Source: an uncultured Faecalibacterium sp. | GTDB lineage: Bacteria > Bacillota > Clostridia > Oscillospirales > Ruminococcaceae | NCBI GenBank assembly: GCA_934526125.1 | Contig: CAKSZU010000103.1 | Location: forward strand, 1 to 5,063 | DNA: 5,063 nucleotides | Reading direction: 5' to 3' | In this document: piece after piece, positions 1 through 4,976 of the stretch | Layout of the letters: every line of letters begins with the position of its first letter | How positions within the stretch are numbered: the stretch's first letter is position 1 | Translations under genes and position numbers: made by a program | The notes under the pieces: generated by a model | Databases searched by the model: none | Seen by the model: the letters and a program-made list of their open reading frames with translations, nothing else | Told to the model about the DNA's origin: nothing

Positions 1-323
1 CCGATGCCCTGCGTACTTACCTCACCGGCTACTTTGCCGGGGCGTCCCCCCTGCCGGACCCGGCGCTGGGGGTGCGCTTCGTGCCCTGCACCACCGTGGC
101 CGGGCACTGCCTTCTCCCCGCCGTCCCGGCCCGCCTGCCGCCCTCTTCCGCCCCCCTCTACGCCGCCTTCGCCGACCTCCCCCCTCCCCCCGAGGGCTGG
201 GAGGTGCTGGTGGCCCTCTCAGGTTCGTTCCACGTCAACGGCATGCCCTCTCCGTCAGCGCAAAGCGCTGACACCTCTCCCAAAGGGAGAGGCAATTGCG
301 GCTCTATCTTCAGCTTCAGCTGA
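1..323 (+). CDS. spoIIGA: SpoIIGA, sigma-E processing protease, C-terminal part (5' end outside window)
   Basis: SpoIIGA is the membrane-bound aspartic protease that removes the pro-sequence of pro-sigma-E in the mother cell. Only about 106 residues are visible, in the frame starting at base 3. The segment VRFVPCTTVAGHCLLPAVPARL, near residues 24-45, resembles the family's C-terminal pattern (hydrophobic-IPYrsvG...LLpafkPd). The position directly upstream of sigE in the same direction is the usual spoIIGA-sigE arrangement. The N-terminal membrane segments and the catalytic aspartate lie outside the window, so activity cannot be judged. The normal protein probably ends near WEVLVALSGSF (residues 68-78). 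From residue 81 on, 26 residues are encoded by the left half of a repeat element (see 239-473), so the natural C-terminus has apparently been replaced or extended. The identity rests on weak similarity plus strong context. Confidence 0.8.
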   Translation, partial: DALRTYLTGYFAGASPLPDPALGVRFVPCTTVAGHCLLPAVPARLPPSSAPLYAAFADLPPPPEGWEVLVALSGSFHVNGMPSPSAQSADTSPKGRGNCGSIFSFS

Positions 324-473
324 ATCCAAAGCCGCCAGCAGCTTAACCGTAAGTTTCAGCTATCCTTTCAGATGCCACCAGCTCAACCGTCAGCTCCTGC
401 TTCCCTTGAATATGCGTCGGCTCTCCCTTCGGGAGAGCTGTCACGGCGTAGCCGTGACTGAGAGGGCATGCCG
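239..473 (+). mobile_element. MITE-like repeat element, copy 1 (spoIIGA-sigE gap)
   Basis: This is a non-coding element bounded by inverted ends: 239-256 (cggcatgccctctccgtc) and 456-473 are reverse complements over 18 bases with one mismatch. The left half holds two perfect 8-bp hairpins with AAA loops (254-272 and 274-292). The right half holds two perfect 8-bp hairpins with TTC and GTA loops (420-438 and 440-458). The interior (about 322-418) shares stretches such as 'agctgaatccaaa' and 'agctcaaccgtcagct' with copy 2 at 1285-1461, so the two are homologous over their whole length and not only at the ends. No transposase frame is present, so mobilisation, if any, would be in trans. The hairpins lack T-tracts and do not look like ordinary terminators. 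I see no clear target-site duplication. Confidence 0.8.
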
Positions 474-547
474 CCCTCGGGGAGCCGCTTCTGACTGAGA
501 GGGCATGCCGCCCTCGGGGAGCCGCTTCTGACTGAGAGGGCATGCCG
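455..547 (+). repeat. 37-bp direct tandem repeat, 2.5 copies, at right end of copy 1
   Basis: The units start at 455, 492 and 529 with exact 37-base spacing. The two full units are identical, and the third is cut off after 'gagagggcatgccg', where the sigE leader begins. Each unit starts with the right terminal inverted repeat of the element (tgactgagagggcatgcc) followed by 'gccctcggggagccgcttc', so the array is a serial duplication of the element end. Within a unit, GAGGG (462-466) can pair with CCCTC (474-478) around a CATGCCG loop. The same array type follows copy 2. Confidence 0.93.
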
Positions 548-562
548 CTGACCGTCCCATCA

Positions 563-572
563 AGAAAGGAGG
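563..572 (+). promoter_or_regulatory. Ribosome binding site that fixes the TTG start of sigE
   Basis: The sequence agaaaggagg is a near-perfect Shine-Dalgarno sequence nine bases upstream of TTG 582. The frame is closed upstream by TGA at 549-551. The next in-frame ATG (669) would remove the whole pro-sequence. The TTG is therefore the only sensible start. Confidence 0.9.
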
Positions 573-581
573 ATCCTTCTC

Positions 582-1283
582 TTGCATCGTCTGATCGAAC
601 TTTTTTGCCGCCTGCGCCTGTTTCTCCTCTGCCCCGGGGCCGCCCACTACATCGGCGGCGGGCCCAGCATGCCCCCGCCGCTGACACCGGAGGAGGAAAA
701 GTGCCTGCTGACCCGGATGATGGCGGGCGATGCCGCCGCCCGGGATGAACTCATCACCCACAACCTGCGGCTGGTGGTCTACCTCGCCAAAAAGTACGAA
801 GCCAGCGGCGTGGCGCAGGAGGACATGATCTCCATCGGCACCATCGGGCTCATCAAGGCAGTGAACACCTTCACCCCGGACCGCAACATCAAGCTGGCCA
901 CCTACGCCAGCCGCTGCATCGGCAACGAGATCCTGATGTACCTGCGCAAAAGTTCCAACCGTCGGCAGGAGGCCAGCATCGACGAGCCCCTGAACGTGGA
1001 CGGCGACGGCAACGAGCTGCTGCTCTCGGACGTGCTGGGCAGCGACGAGAATCAGGTGGGGCTCCGGCTGGAACAGGCCGCCGAGCGGGACACCCTGCGC
1101 CGGTCTGTGGCCCAGCTCCCCCCGCGGGAGCGGCAGATCATGGAACTGCGCTTCGGCCTGACCGACGGCATCGAGCGCACCCAGAAAGAAGCCGCCGACG
1201 CCCTCGGCATCAGCCAGAGCTACATCTCCCGCCTCGAAAAGCGCATCATCCGCCAGCTGAAAGAGGTGCTGGAGAGGGAGTGA
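582..1283 (+). CDS. sigE: Sporulation sigma factor sigma-E (pro-sigma-E)
   Basis: This is the RNA polymerase sigma factor of the early mother-cell compartment, made as an inactive precursor and activated by SpoIIGA. The protein has 233 residues against about 239 in Bacillus subtilis. Residues 1-22 form a basic, hydrophobic pro-sequence ([17 protein letters not shown]...), followed by the processing region HYIGGG (22-27) and PPPLTPEEE (31-39). Region 2 is well conserved: [13 protein letters not shown] (61-73), [18 protein letters not shown] (80-97) and the -10-recognition stretch [20 protein letters not shown] (104-123). Then come [20 protein letters not shown] (134-153) and the region 4 helix-turn-helix [22 protein letters not shown] (200-221). 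The start is TTG, supported by a strong ribosome binding site. The gene lies between spoIIGA and sigG, as in other spore formers, but is separated from each by a repeat element. The pro-sequence looks several residues shorter than the Bacillus one. Confidence 0.97.
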   Translation: MHRLIELFCRLRLFLLCPGAAHYIGGGPSMPPPLTPEEEKCLLTRMMAGDAAARDELITHNLRLVVYLAKKYEASGVAQEDMISIGTIGLIKAVNTFTPDRNIKLATYASRCIGNEILMYLRKSSNRRQEASIDEPLNVDGDGNELLLSDVLGSDENQVGLRLEQAAERDTLRRSVAQLPPRERQIMELRFGLTDGIERTQKEAADALGISQSYISRLEKRIIRQLKEVLERE

Positions 1284-1284
1284 G

Positions 1285-1461
1285 ATGCCCTCTCAGTCTC
1301 GCTGACGCTCGCCAGCTCCCCCAAAGGGGGAGCCTATTGCGGCCCGGCCTCCAACACCAGCTGAATCCAAAAGCTCAACCGTCAGCTTCAGTTATCCCCG
1401 TAGATGCGTTGGCTCTCCCTTCGGGAGAGCTGTCACGGCTTCGCCGTGACTGAGAGGGCAT
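1285..1461 (+). mobile_element. MITE-like repeat element, copy 2 (sigE-sigG gap)
   Basis: This second copy of the element at 239-473 is in the same orientation. The ends atgccctctcagtc (1285-1298) and gactgagagggcat (1448-1461) are a perfect 14-bp inverted repeat. Internal hairpins are gctccccc/gggggagc with AAA loop (1315-1333), gctctccc/gggagagc with TTC loop (1412-1430) and gtcacggc/gccgtgac with TTC loop (1432-1450). The outermost left hairpin of copy 1 is degenerate here. The core is about 55 bases shorter than copy 1, with the loss inside the spacer. It begins one base after the sigE stop. No coding capacity is evident. It could in principle dampen read-through from sigE into sigG, but it has no T-tract. 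Confidence 0.8.
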
Positions 1462-1577
1462 GCCGCTCTCGGGGAGCCGCTTCTGACTGAGAGGGCATGC
1501 CGTTCCCGGGGAGCCGCTTCTGACTGAGAGGGCATGCCGCTCCCGGGGAGCCGCTTCTGCCTGAGAGGGCATGCCGC
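1447..1577 (+). repeat. 37-bp direct tandem repeat, 3.5 copies, at right end of copy 2
   Basis: The units start at 1447, 1484, 1521 and 1558 with exact 37-base spacing, and the last is partial. The unit is the same as at 455-547, but the block after 'gagagggcatgccg' varies from unit to unit (ctctc, ttccc, ctccc) while the rest stays fixed. The last unit has 'tgcctgag' in place of 'tgactgag'. After the array, 1578-1661 holds only the sigG leader, with a ccggagg ribosome binding site at 1647-1653. I could not identify a convincing sigma-F or sigma-G promoter there. Confidence 0.93.
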
Positions 1578-1661
1578 TTACCTCCAACATCTCCCATGTA
1601 TGTTTCTTCGCTTCCCTGCCCACACTCCCGGTAAGTTCAGACGAAACCGGAGGTTCGGGGG

Positions 1662-2429
1662 ATGTACAACAAAGTGGAACTGTGCGGGGTGGACACGGCC
1701 CGGCTGCCGGTGCTGTCCGAGGCCGAAAAGCGGCAGCTGCTCACCCGGGCCCGGGCCGGGGATGCCGCCGCCCGTCAGGCCATGATCGAGGGCAACCTGC
1801 GGCTTGTCCTCAGCGTGGTGCAGCGGTTCGCCCAGCGGGGCGAGAACCTGGACGATCTGTTTCAGGTAGGGTGCATCGGGCTCATCAAGGCCATCGACAA
1901 CTTCGACCCGGCCCAGCCGGTGCGGTTTTCCACCTACGGTGTGCCCATGATCATCGGCGAGATCCGGCGCTTTCTGCGCGACAACAACACCCTGCGGGTC
2001 AGCCGCAGCCTGCGCGACACCGCCTACAAGGCCATGCAGGCCCGGGAAACGCTGGAAAAACAGCTCTGCCGCGAGCCCACCGTGGACGAGATCGCCCGTC
2101 AGGCCGGGCTGACCCGCGGCGAAGTGAGCGCGGCGCTGGAATCGGTGGTGGAGCCCCTGAGCCTGGAGGAACCGCTCTACACCGACGGCGGGGATGCGCT
2201 GTACGTCATCGATCAGGTGCGCGACCCCGACGGCGAGGACAGCTGGATCAGCGGGCTGGAGTTCCGGCAGACGGTGGCCGGCCTGACCCCGCGGGAGAAG
2301 CGGATCATGGAGCTGCGCTACCTCAAAGGCCAGACCCAGATGGAAGTCGCCCGGGAGATCGGCATCAGCCAGGCCCAGGTCTCCCGGCTGGAAAAGGCCG
2401 CGCTGGAACAGTTCCGCACCCATAAGTAA
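1662..2429 (+). CDS. sigG: Sporulation sigma factor sigma-G
   Basis: This is the late forespore sigma factor, which directs transcription of spore protection and germination genes after engulfment. It has 255 residues, close to the usual 260. The N-terminus MYNKVELCGVDTARLPVL is the hallmark start of sigma-G and fixes the ATG, which has ccggagg eight bases upstream. Region 2 reads EGNLRLVLSVVQRFAQRGE (43-61), DDLFQVGCIGLIKAIDNFD (64-82) and RFSTYGVPMIIGEIRRFLRD (88-107), followed by LRVSRSLRDTAYKAMQ (111-126). Region 3 is around EPTVDEIARQAGL (138-150). Region 4 ends in QTQMEVAREIGISQAQVSRLEKAA (224-247). Asn45, which I recall as a determinant of anti-sigma Gin/CsfB recognition in Bacillus sigma-G, is kept. 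The gene is downstream of sigE in the usual order and ends at a strong hairpin terminator. Confidence 0.97.
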   Translation: MYNKVELCGVDTARLPVLSEAEKRQLLTRARAGDAAARQAMIEGNLRLVLSVVQRFAQRGENLDDLFQVGCIGLIKAIDNFDPAQPVRFSTYGVPMIIGEIRRFLRDNNTLRVSRSLRDTAYKAMQARETLEKQLCREPTVDEIARQAGLTRGEVSAALESVVEPLSLEEPLYTDGGDALYVIDQVRDPDGEDSWISGLEFRQTVAGLTPREKRIMELRYLKGQTQMEVAREIGISQAQVSRLEKAALEQFRTHK

Positions 2430-2432
2430 CGC

Positions 2433-2460
2433 AAAAAAGGGGCTGCGGCAGCCCCTTTTT
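2433..2460. terminator. Bidirectional intrinsic terminator between sigG and spoIIID
   Basis: The stem ggggctg (2439-2445) / cagcccc (2449-2455) with a CGG loop is flanked by an A-run on the left (2433-2438) and five Ts on the right (2456-2460). It can end transcription from sigG on the plus strand and from spoIIID on the minus strand. Both stop codons lie within a few bases of it. Confidence 0.92.
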
Positions 2461-2461
2461 G

Positions 2462-2710
2462 CTATCTGCGGCGGTATTTGCGCCGGGTGGCTGCGCCGCC
2501 CCGCAGATGCCGCTCGGCCTTGTTGCGGGCCAGCACCGCCTGCACCCGGGCGAACAGGGCCGGGTCCACGGTGCGCAGCCGGGTGGAAACGTCCTTGTGC
2601 ACCGTGGACTTGCTGCACCCGAATACCCGGGCCGCCGCCCGCACCGTGGCGCTGTGCTGCGCAATGTATTCTCCCAGCAGCGCGGCCCGCTGCTCCGGTT
2701 CCAGTTTCAT
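2462..2710 (-). CDS. spoIIID: Stage III sporulation transcriptional regulator SpoIIID
   Basis: This is a small DNA-binding protein that activates or represses many sigma-E genes in the mother cell, including the pathway towards sigma-K. The 82-residue product MKLEPEQRAALLGEYIAQ... has a helix-turn-helix at about 22-45 (TVRAAARVFGCSKSTVHKDV, then STRL), with the family hallmark GCSKSTVHKD. The segment VDPALFARVQAVLARNKAER leads into RHLRGGAATRRKYRRR, which matches the conserved RHLRGGEATK..Y motif and basic tail. The open frame extends 25 codons further upstream to 2785. That extension resembles nothing in the family, and a GGGGAGG ribosome binding site precedes ATG 2710, so the shorter form is chosen. 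The gene is convergent with sigG and shares its terminator. The C-terminus is slightly shorter than in Bacillus. Confidence 0.94.
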   Translation of the reverse strand: MKLEPEQRAALLGEYIAQHSATVRAAARVFGCSKSTVHKDVSTRLRTVDPALFARVQAVLARNKAERHLRGGAATRRKYRRR

Positions 2711-2719
2711 CTGCCCATG

Positions 2720-2726
2720 CCTCCCC
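2720..2726 (-). promoter_or_regulatory. Ribosome binding site that fixes the spoIIID start
   Basis: On the minus strand the sequence is GGGGAGG with a nine-base spacer before ATG 2708-2710. It supports the 82-residue form over the longer reading frame that begins at 2785. Confidence 0.85.
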
Positions 2727-2800
2727 CTGCTGCCGCCGCATTCCGAATTGGTTTTCCCTAAAAAATATGAGGCCGCGCCCGGCAATATGCCCGCCGGGGC

Positions 2801-2828
2801 TTGACTTTTGACCGCTTGCCGCTATACT
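2801..2828 (+). promoter_or_regulatory. Sigma-A-type promoter of the TPP riboswitch-thiT unit
   Basis: TTGACT (2801-2806) and TATACT (2823-2828) match the housekeeping consensus with a 16-base spacer. This predicts a start near 2835, just upstream of the first base of the riboswitch aptamer. A GC-rich inverted repeat (cccggc 2778-2783 / gccggg 2793-2798) lies directly upstream of the -35 box; its role is unknown. Confidence 0.85.
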
Positions 2829-2842
2829 GGGAGCTGGACATA

Positions 2843-2927
2843 AAAACAGGGGCGCCGAATGGCTGAGATCCGCATCCTGCGGAGTACCCTTGAACCTGAT
2901 CCGGGCAATGCCGGCGTAGGTAGTTTG
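2843..2927 (+). promoter_or_regulatory. TPP riboswitch aptamer (THI element)
   Basis: All conserved blocks of the thiamine pyrophosphate aptamer are present in order: gggGCGCC (2849-2855 area), CTGAGA (2863-2868), ACCC (2886-2889), GAACCTGATC (2892-2901) and GCGTAGG (2914-2920). The P1 stem can close through aaac (2844-2847) with gttt (2923-2926). An optional P3 arm forms tccgca/tgcgga (2869-2883), and ccgg (2901-2904) pairs with ccgg (2911-2914). It lies between a good promoter and thiT, with a terminator hairpin following. TPP binding is expected to switch thiT off by premature termination. Confidence 0.97.
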
Positions 2928-2961
2928 CGAAAGGTCCGCCTTTTTTCACAAACGAACCCCG

Positions 2962-2996
2962 TGCGCCTGCCTTTCCGGCAGACGCATTTTGTTTTT
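2962..2996 (+). terminator. Riboswitch expression-platform terminator
   Basis: The hairpin tgcg-c-ctgcc / ggcag-a-cgca (2962-2971 with 2977-2986, one C/A mismatch, TTTCC loop) is followed by ttttgttttt. It stands between the TPP aptamer and the thiT start codon, the expected place for a ligand-controlled terminator. The tract gaaagg (2929-2934) just after the aptamer can pair with cctttc (2970-2975) in the stem-loop. This is a possible but short antiterminator, and its pairing is an inference. Confidence 0.8.
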
Positions 2997-3027
2997 GTGT
3001 ACTATTTGTACGAGAAGAGGAATCTCC

Positions 3028-3606
3028 ATGTCACAATCCTACTCCAAGACCCGCGTCCTTGTGGAATGCGCTCTGATGATCGCCGTCGGCACCGTGCTGA
3101 GCAATATCAAGTTCTTCACCCTGCCCAACGGCGGCAGCATCACCCTGCTGAGTATGCTGCCCTTCGTGCTGGTGTCCTTCCGCCACGGCATCAAGTGGGG
3201 CCTGTTCACCGGCTTTGTCAACGGCATCCTGCAGATCCTGCTCGGCGGCGGCCTCTGGGCACCCCCGACGCCCACCTTCCTGGCCTATCTGGGCGAGGTG
3301 CTGCTGGACTACATTTTCGCCTTCATGGCTCTGGGTCTGGCTCAGTTCTTCGCCCGCCCCTTCAAGAACCGGGTGGCAGGCGTCGCTGTGGGCACCTTCA
3401 TGGCCGGTTTCCTGCGGTTCCTGTGCAGCTTCCTGTCCGGCGTCCTGGTCTGGGGCAACCTGAACGAGGGCCTGCCCGCCTGGACCTACAGCCTGGTGTA
3501 CAACGGCAGCTATATGCTCCCCGAGACCCTGCTGACCATGGTGGCCGCCGTCCTGCTGTGCCGTGTGGCTCCGCAGCTCTTTGACCGCCAGTCCGCAAAG
3601 GCCTGA
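3028..3606 (+). CDS. thiT: ThiT, thiamine-binding S-component of an ECF transporter
   Basis: ThiT is a small integral membrane protein that binds external thiamine with high affinity and delivers it through a shared EcfA/EcfA'/EcfT energising module, which is not encoded here. The 192-residue sequence is very hydrophobic with about six membrane segments. Segment 1 carries the AxxxA motif (A15, A19) used by S-components to dock on EcfT. Family motifs follow: GGSITLLSMLPFVLVSFRHG (35-54), LLDYIFAF (92-99), RFLCSFLSGVLVW (130-142) and YSLVYNGSYMLPE (154-166). Trp142, Tyr154 and Asn159 fit the thiamine pocket known from Lactococcus ThiT. The pocket His (HxxxGxxxW) is Ser134 here. The start is ATG 3028 with agaagagg seven bases upstream; an ATG 13 codons earlier at 2989 overlaps the terminator and is unlikely. 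Control is by the TPP riboswitch. Confidence 0.94.
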   Translation: MSQSYSKTRVLVECALMIAVGTVLSNIKFFTLPNGGSITLLSMLPFVLVSFRHGIKWGLFTGFVNGILQILLGGGLWAPPTPTFLAYLGEVLLDYIFAFMALGLAQFFARPFKNRVAGVAVGTFMAGFLRFLCSFLSGVLVWGNLNEGLPAWTYSLVYNGSYMLPETLLTMVAAVLLCRVAPQLFDRQSAKA

Positions 3607-3622
3607 TTTCCCCTGACAGCAC

Positions 3623-3670
3623 AAAGATCCCCCTCCCGGACCGCTCTGGCCCGGAAGGGGGATCTTTTTT
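3623..3670 (+). terminator. Intrinsic terminator of thiT
   Basis: A long stem pairs aaagatccccc (3623-3633) with gggggatcttt (3657-3667) and extends through ccgg/ccgg (3636-3639 with 3651-3654). It ends in a run of six Ts (3665-3670). The A-rich left arm would let it work in both directions. Confidence 0.93.
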
Positions 3671-3673
3671 GTT

Positions 3674-4147
3674 ATGAAGAATATTTTTTCAGGTGCGCCG
3701 CTGTGGGTGCGGTGCAGGTCAATTATCCTTCCATTTTTGCATGGATATCATCTATCGCAAGGCCTGGGGCTGGGCGACTACATCGTGGAACACTATGGCG
3801 GAAAGATCGTCTGCAGGATGATGGACCGCACTCCGGAGTCCTTTGACCGCATTGTATACAAAGACGCCACATGGCGCAGCCGGGTCAATCAGGACAAGTG
3901 CATGATCGGCCGCCACCGGAACTTTGACCTGTTCAAGCGGACAGATATGTACGTCTGGCACGGCATCGCCAGCTCCACAGAAAAGAAGCTGGCAAAGCAC
4001 ATCAACGAGTGGAAAGCAAAGGGCTATGTCTTTACCTACAAGGTGTTCCCCAACATGGGCCACGGTACGCTGGCGGGCGAACACCCGAAGCAGTTTGTAT
4101 TGGAAGTGCAGGCGGCACACCGGCAAAGCCTGTCACCCGGAGTATGA
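3674..4147 (+). pseudogene. Probable C-terminal remnant of an alpha/beta hydrolase
   Basis: The open frame codes for 157 residues. Its C-terminal end VFPNMGHGTLAGEHPKQFVLEV (about 124-145) looks like the last strand and catalytic-histidine segment of an alpha/beta hydrolase (GHG, His129), and YVWHGIASS (about 93-101) resembles the preceding acid-strand region. The nucleophile elbow (GxSxG) and the whole N-terminal half of the fold are absent. The first 30 residues (MKNIFSGAPLWVRCRS...) look unlike the rest. ATG 3674 has no ribosome binding site, because it sits four bases after the thiT terminator T-tract. The simplest reading is a 5'-truncated gene, though a short intact protein of unknown function is possible. 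No frameshift is visible within 3760-4147. It ends 46 bases before the acetyltransferase gene. Confidence 0.5.
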
Positions 4148-4193
4148 GAAGCAAAACCATAGCGGAGAGCTATCACCAGAGAGGAATCGAATC

Positions 4194-4817
4194 ATGCGTG
4201 TAAAAACACTGGATGAAAGCGTGATCGGCCAGATTGGACACGCATTTGGCTATTACGACTACGGAATCGAAACCGGCCTTGTCTCGCTGTTTTCTGGCCG
4301 GGATGACGTGGCCGCCTACATCTGCGGCTATGTGTGTGCCGCATTGCAAAGCGGCCTGCTACACACGGTCGGAGAAGGCAAAGAAGCATTCATTGCCTAT
4401 AAATGTCCCGGCGAAAGAGCCAGCCTGCGGGCGGTATGGCCGTTGCTGAAAGCCGTGTGCCAGTCCATGAATCTTTCCCAGATGCTGCGCTTTGTCCGGC
4501 TGATGCAGACGGCCGGGCCGGGGACTGAAGATCAGTTCAAAAAGGCAAAGGAGCAATGCATTTTTGTGGGCATGGTCTGTGTGCTGGAGCCGTATCAGGG
4601 GCAGGGGTATATGCGCAGGCTGCTGGAACTTGCGTTTGCCGAGGGCGACCGTCTGGGCGTTCCGGTGATTCTTGAAACCGATGCCGTTTCCAAATGCGAC
4701 AAATACGTTCACCTTGGCATGGAGCTTGTCCTGACAAGGGACCTTGGCGAGTACGGCAAAATTTATGATCTGATCCGCTACCCGGCTGGCAAGGGCAGCG
4801 TACCGGAAAAGCCTTAA
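4194..4817 (+). CDS. GNAT family N-acetyltransferase
   Basis: The product has 207 residues and should transfer an acetyl group from acetyl-CoA to an amine; the substrate is unknown. The acetyl-CoA binding motif A is clear: CIFVGMVCVLEPYQGQGYMR (122-141), with the pyrophosphate loop Q135-G-Q-G-Y-M, followed by the helix RLLELAFAEGDRLG (142-155) and strand VPVILETDA (156-164). The C-terminal motif CDKYVHLGMELVLTRDLGEYGKIYDLIRYP (168-197) is the typical 'Y...lGFe' ending. The N-terminal half (GIETGLVSLFSGRDDVAAYI, 24-43) resembles the lead segment of one clostridial GNAT subgroup, from memory. ATG 4194 has agagagga nine bases upstream. An open extension of the frame to 3924 overlaps the preceding frame and is not used. 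GC is clearly lower than in the sporulation genes, which suggests a different history. Confidence 0.9.
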   Translation: MRVKTLDESVIGQIGHAFGYYDYGIETGLVSLFSGRDDVAAYICGYVCAALQSGLLHTVGEGKEAFIAYKCPGERASLRAVWPLLKAVCQSMNLSQMLRFVRLMQTAGPGTEDQFKKAKEQCIFVGMVCVLEPYQGQGYMRRLLELAFAEGDRLGVPVILETDAVSKCDKYVHLGMELVLTRDLGEYGKIYDLIRYPAGKGSVPEKP

Positions 4818-4836
4818 AACGGTGGGAGGGATTACA

Positions 4837-4896
4837 ATGAACCAAGCGAAAACCCAAAAACAGAGCTGGACGGCAGCCCTCGCAAGGGCGGCATGA
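4837..4896 (+). CDS. Very short open reading frame of unknown function
   Basis: This 19-codon frame (MNQAKTQKQSWTAALARAA) is preceded by ggtgggaggg (4821-4830), a good ribosome binding site six bases before the ATG. It starts 19 bases after the acetyltransferase stop. I do not recognise the peptide. It may be the start of a gene lost by deletion or frameshift, a leader peptide, or chance. A second 17-codon frame overlaps its stop (ATGA at 4893-4896). Confidence 0.25.
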   Translation: MNQAKTQKQSWTAALARAA

Positions 4897-4946
4897 CAAC
4901 GGCTCCCAATCTGGAAGCTGTTGTTAAACTGGGCGAATCGCTCTGA
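4893..4946 (+). CDS. Second very short open reading frame, ATGA-overlapped
   Basis: This 17-codon frame (MTTAPNLEAVVKLGESL) has its ATG overlapping the TGA of the preceding mini-frame, the arrangement typical of translational coupling. It is in the same frame as the acetyltransferase, and the frame stays open all the way back to the TAA at 4815-4817. That is consistent with a decayed gene segment. I do not recognise the peptide. Confidence 0.18.
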   Translation: MTTAPNLEAVVKLGESL

Positions 4947-4976
4947 TTCTGAAAACAAAAGAACATTACATTCCAT

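Noticed and set aside
254..292. Hairpins of the repeat element as rho-independent terminators for spoIIGA
   Set aside because: The stems are perfect but none is followed by a T-run, and they recur in the same order in both copies as part of the element.
343..761. Minus-strand reading frames across the repeat element and the sigE start
   Set aside because: They arise from GC-rich repeat sequence and the antisense of sigE; they have no ribosome binding site and no recognisable protein.
239..1577. CRISPR array
   Set aside because: The 37-bp units are directly adjacent, with no unique spacers between repeats, and no cas gene is nearby.
1598..1630. Possible sigma-F/sigma-G promoter upstream of sigG (GTATG at 1598-1602)
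   Set aside because: The -35-like box fits, but no acceptable -10 (CATnnTA or GGnnAnAnT) occurs at the expected 16-18 base spacing in the following cytosine-rich stretch.
1578..2741. Long minus-strand open frame opposite sigG
   Set aside because: This 387-codon frame is the antisense shadow of sigG, caused by codon bias, and it runs across the spoIIID gene in another frame and through the terminator.
2735..2770. Possible sigma-E promoter of spoIIID on the minus strand (TCATATT, from 2770 to 2764)
   Set aside because: The -35-like heptamer is good and spoIIID is sigma-E-controlled in other species, but the sequence 13-15 bases further on does not match CATACAnT well enough to call it.
2778..2798. 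GC-rich inverted repeat cccggc/gccggg upstream of the thiT promoter as an operator
   Set aside because: It is only 6 bp with a 9-base loop in a GC-rich region, and the riboswitch already explains control; there is not enough to name a regulator.
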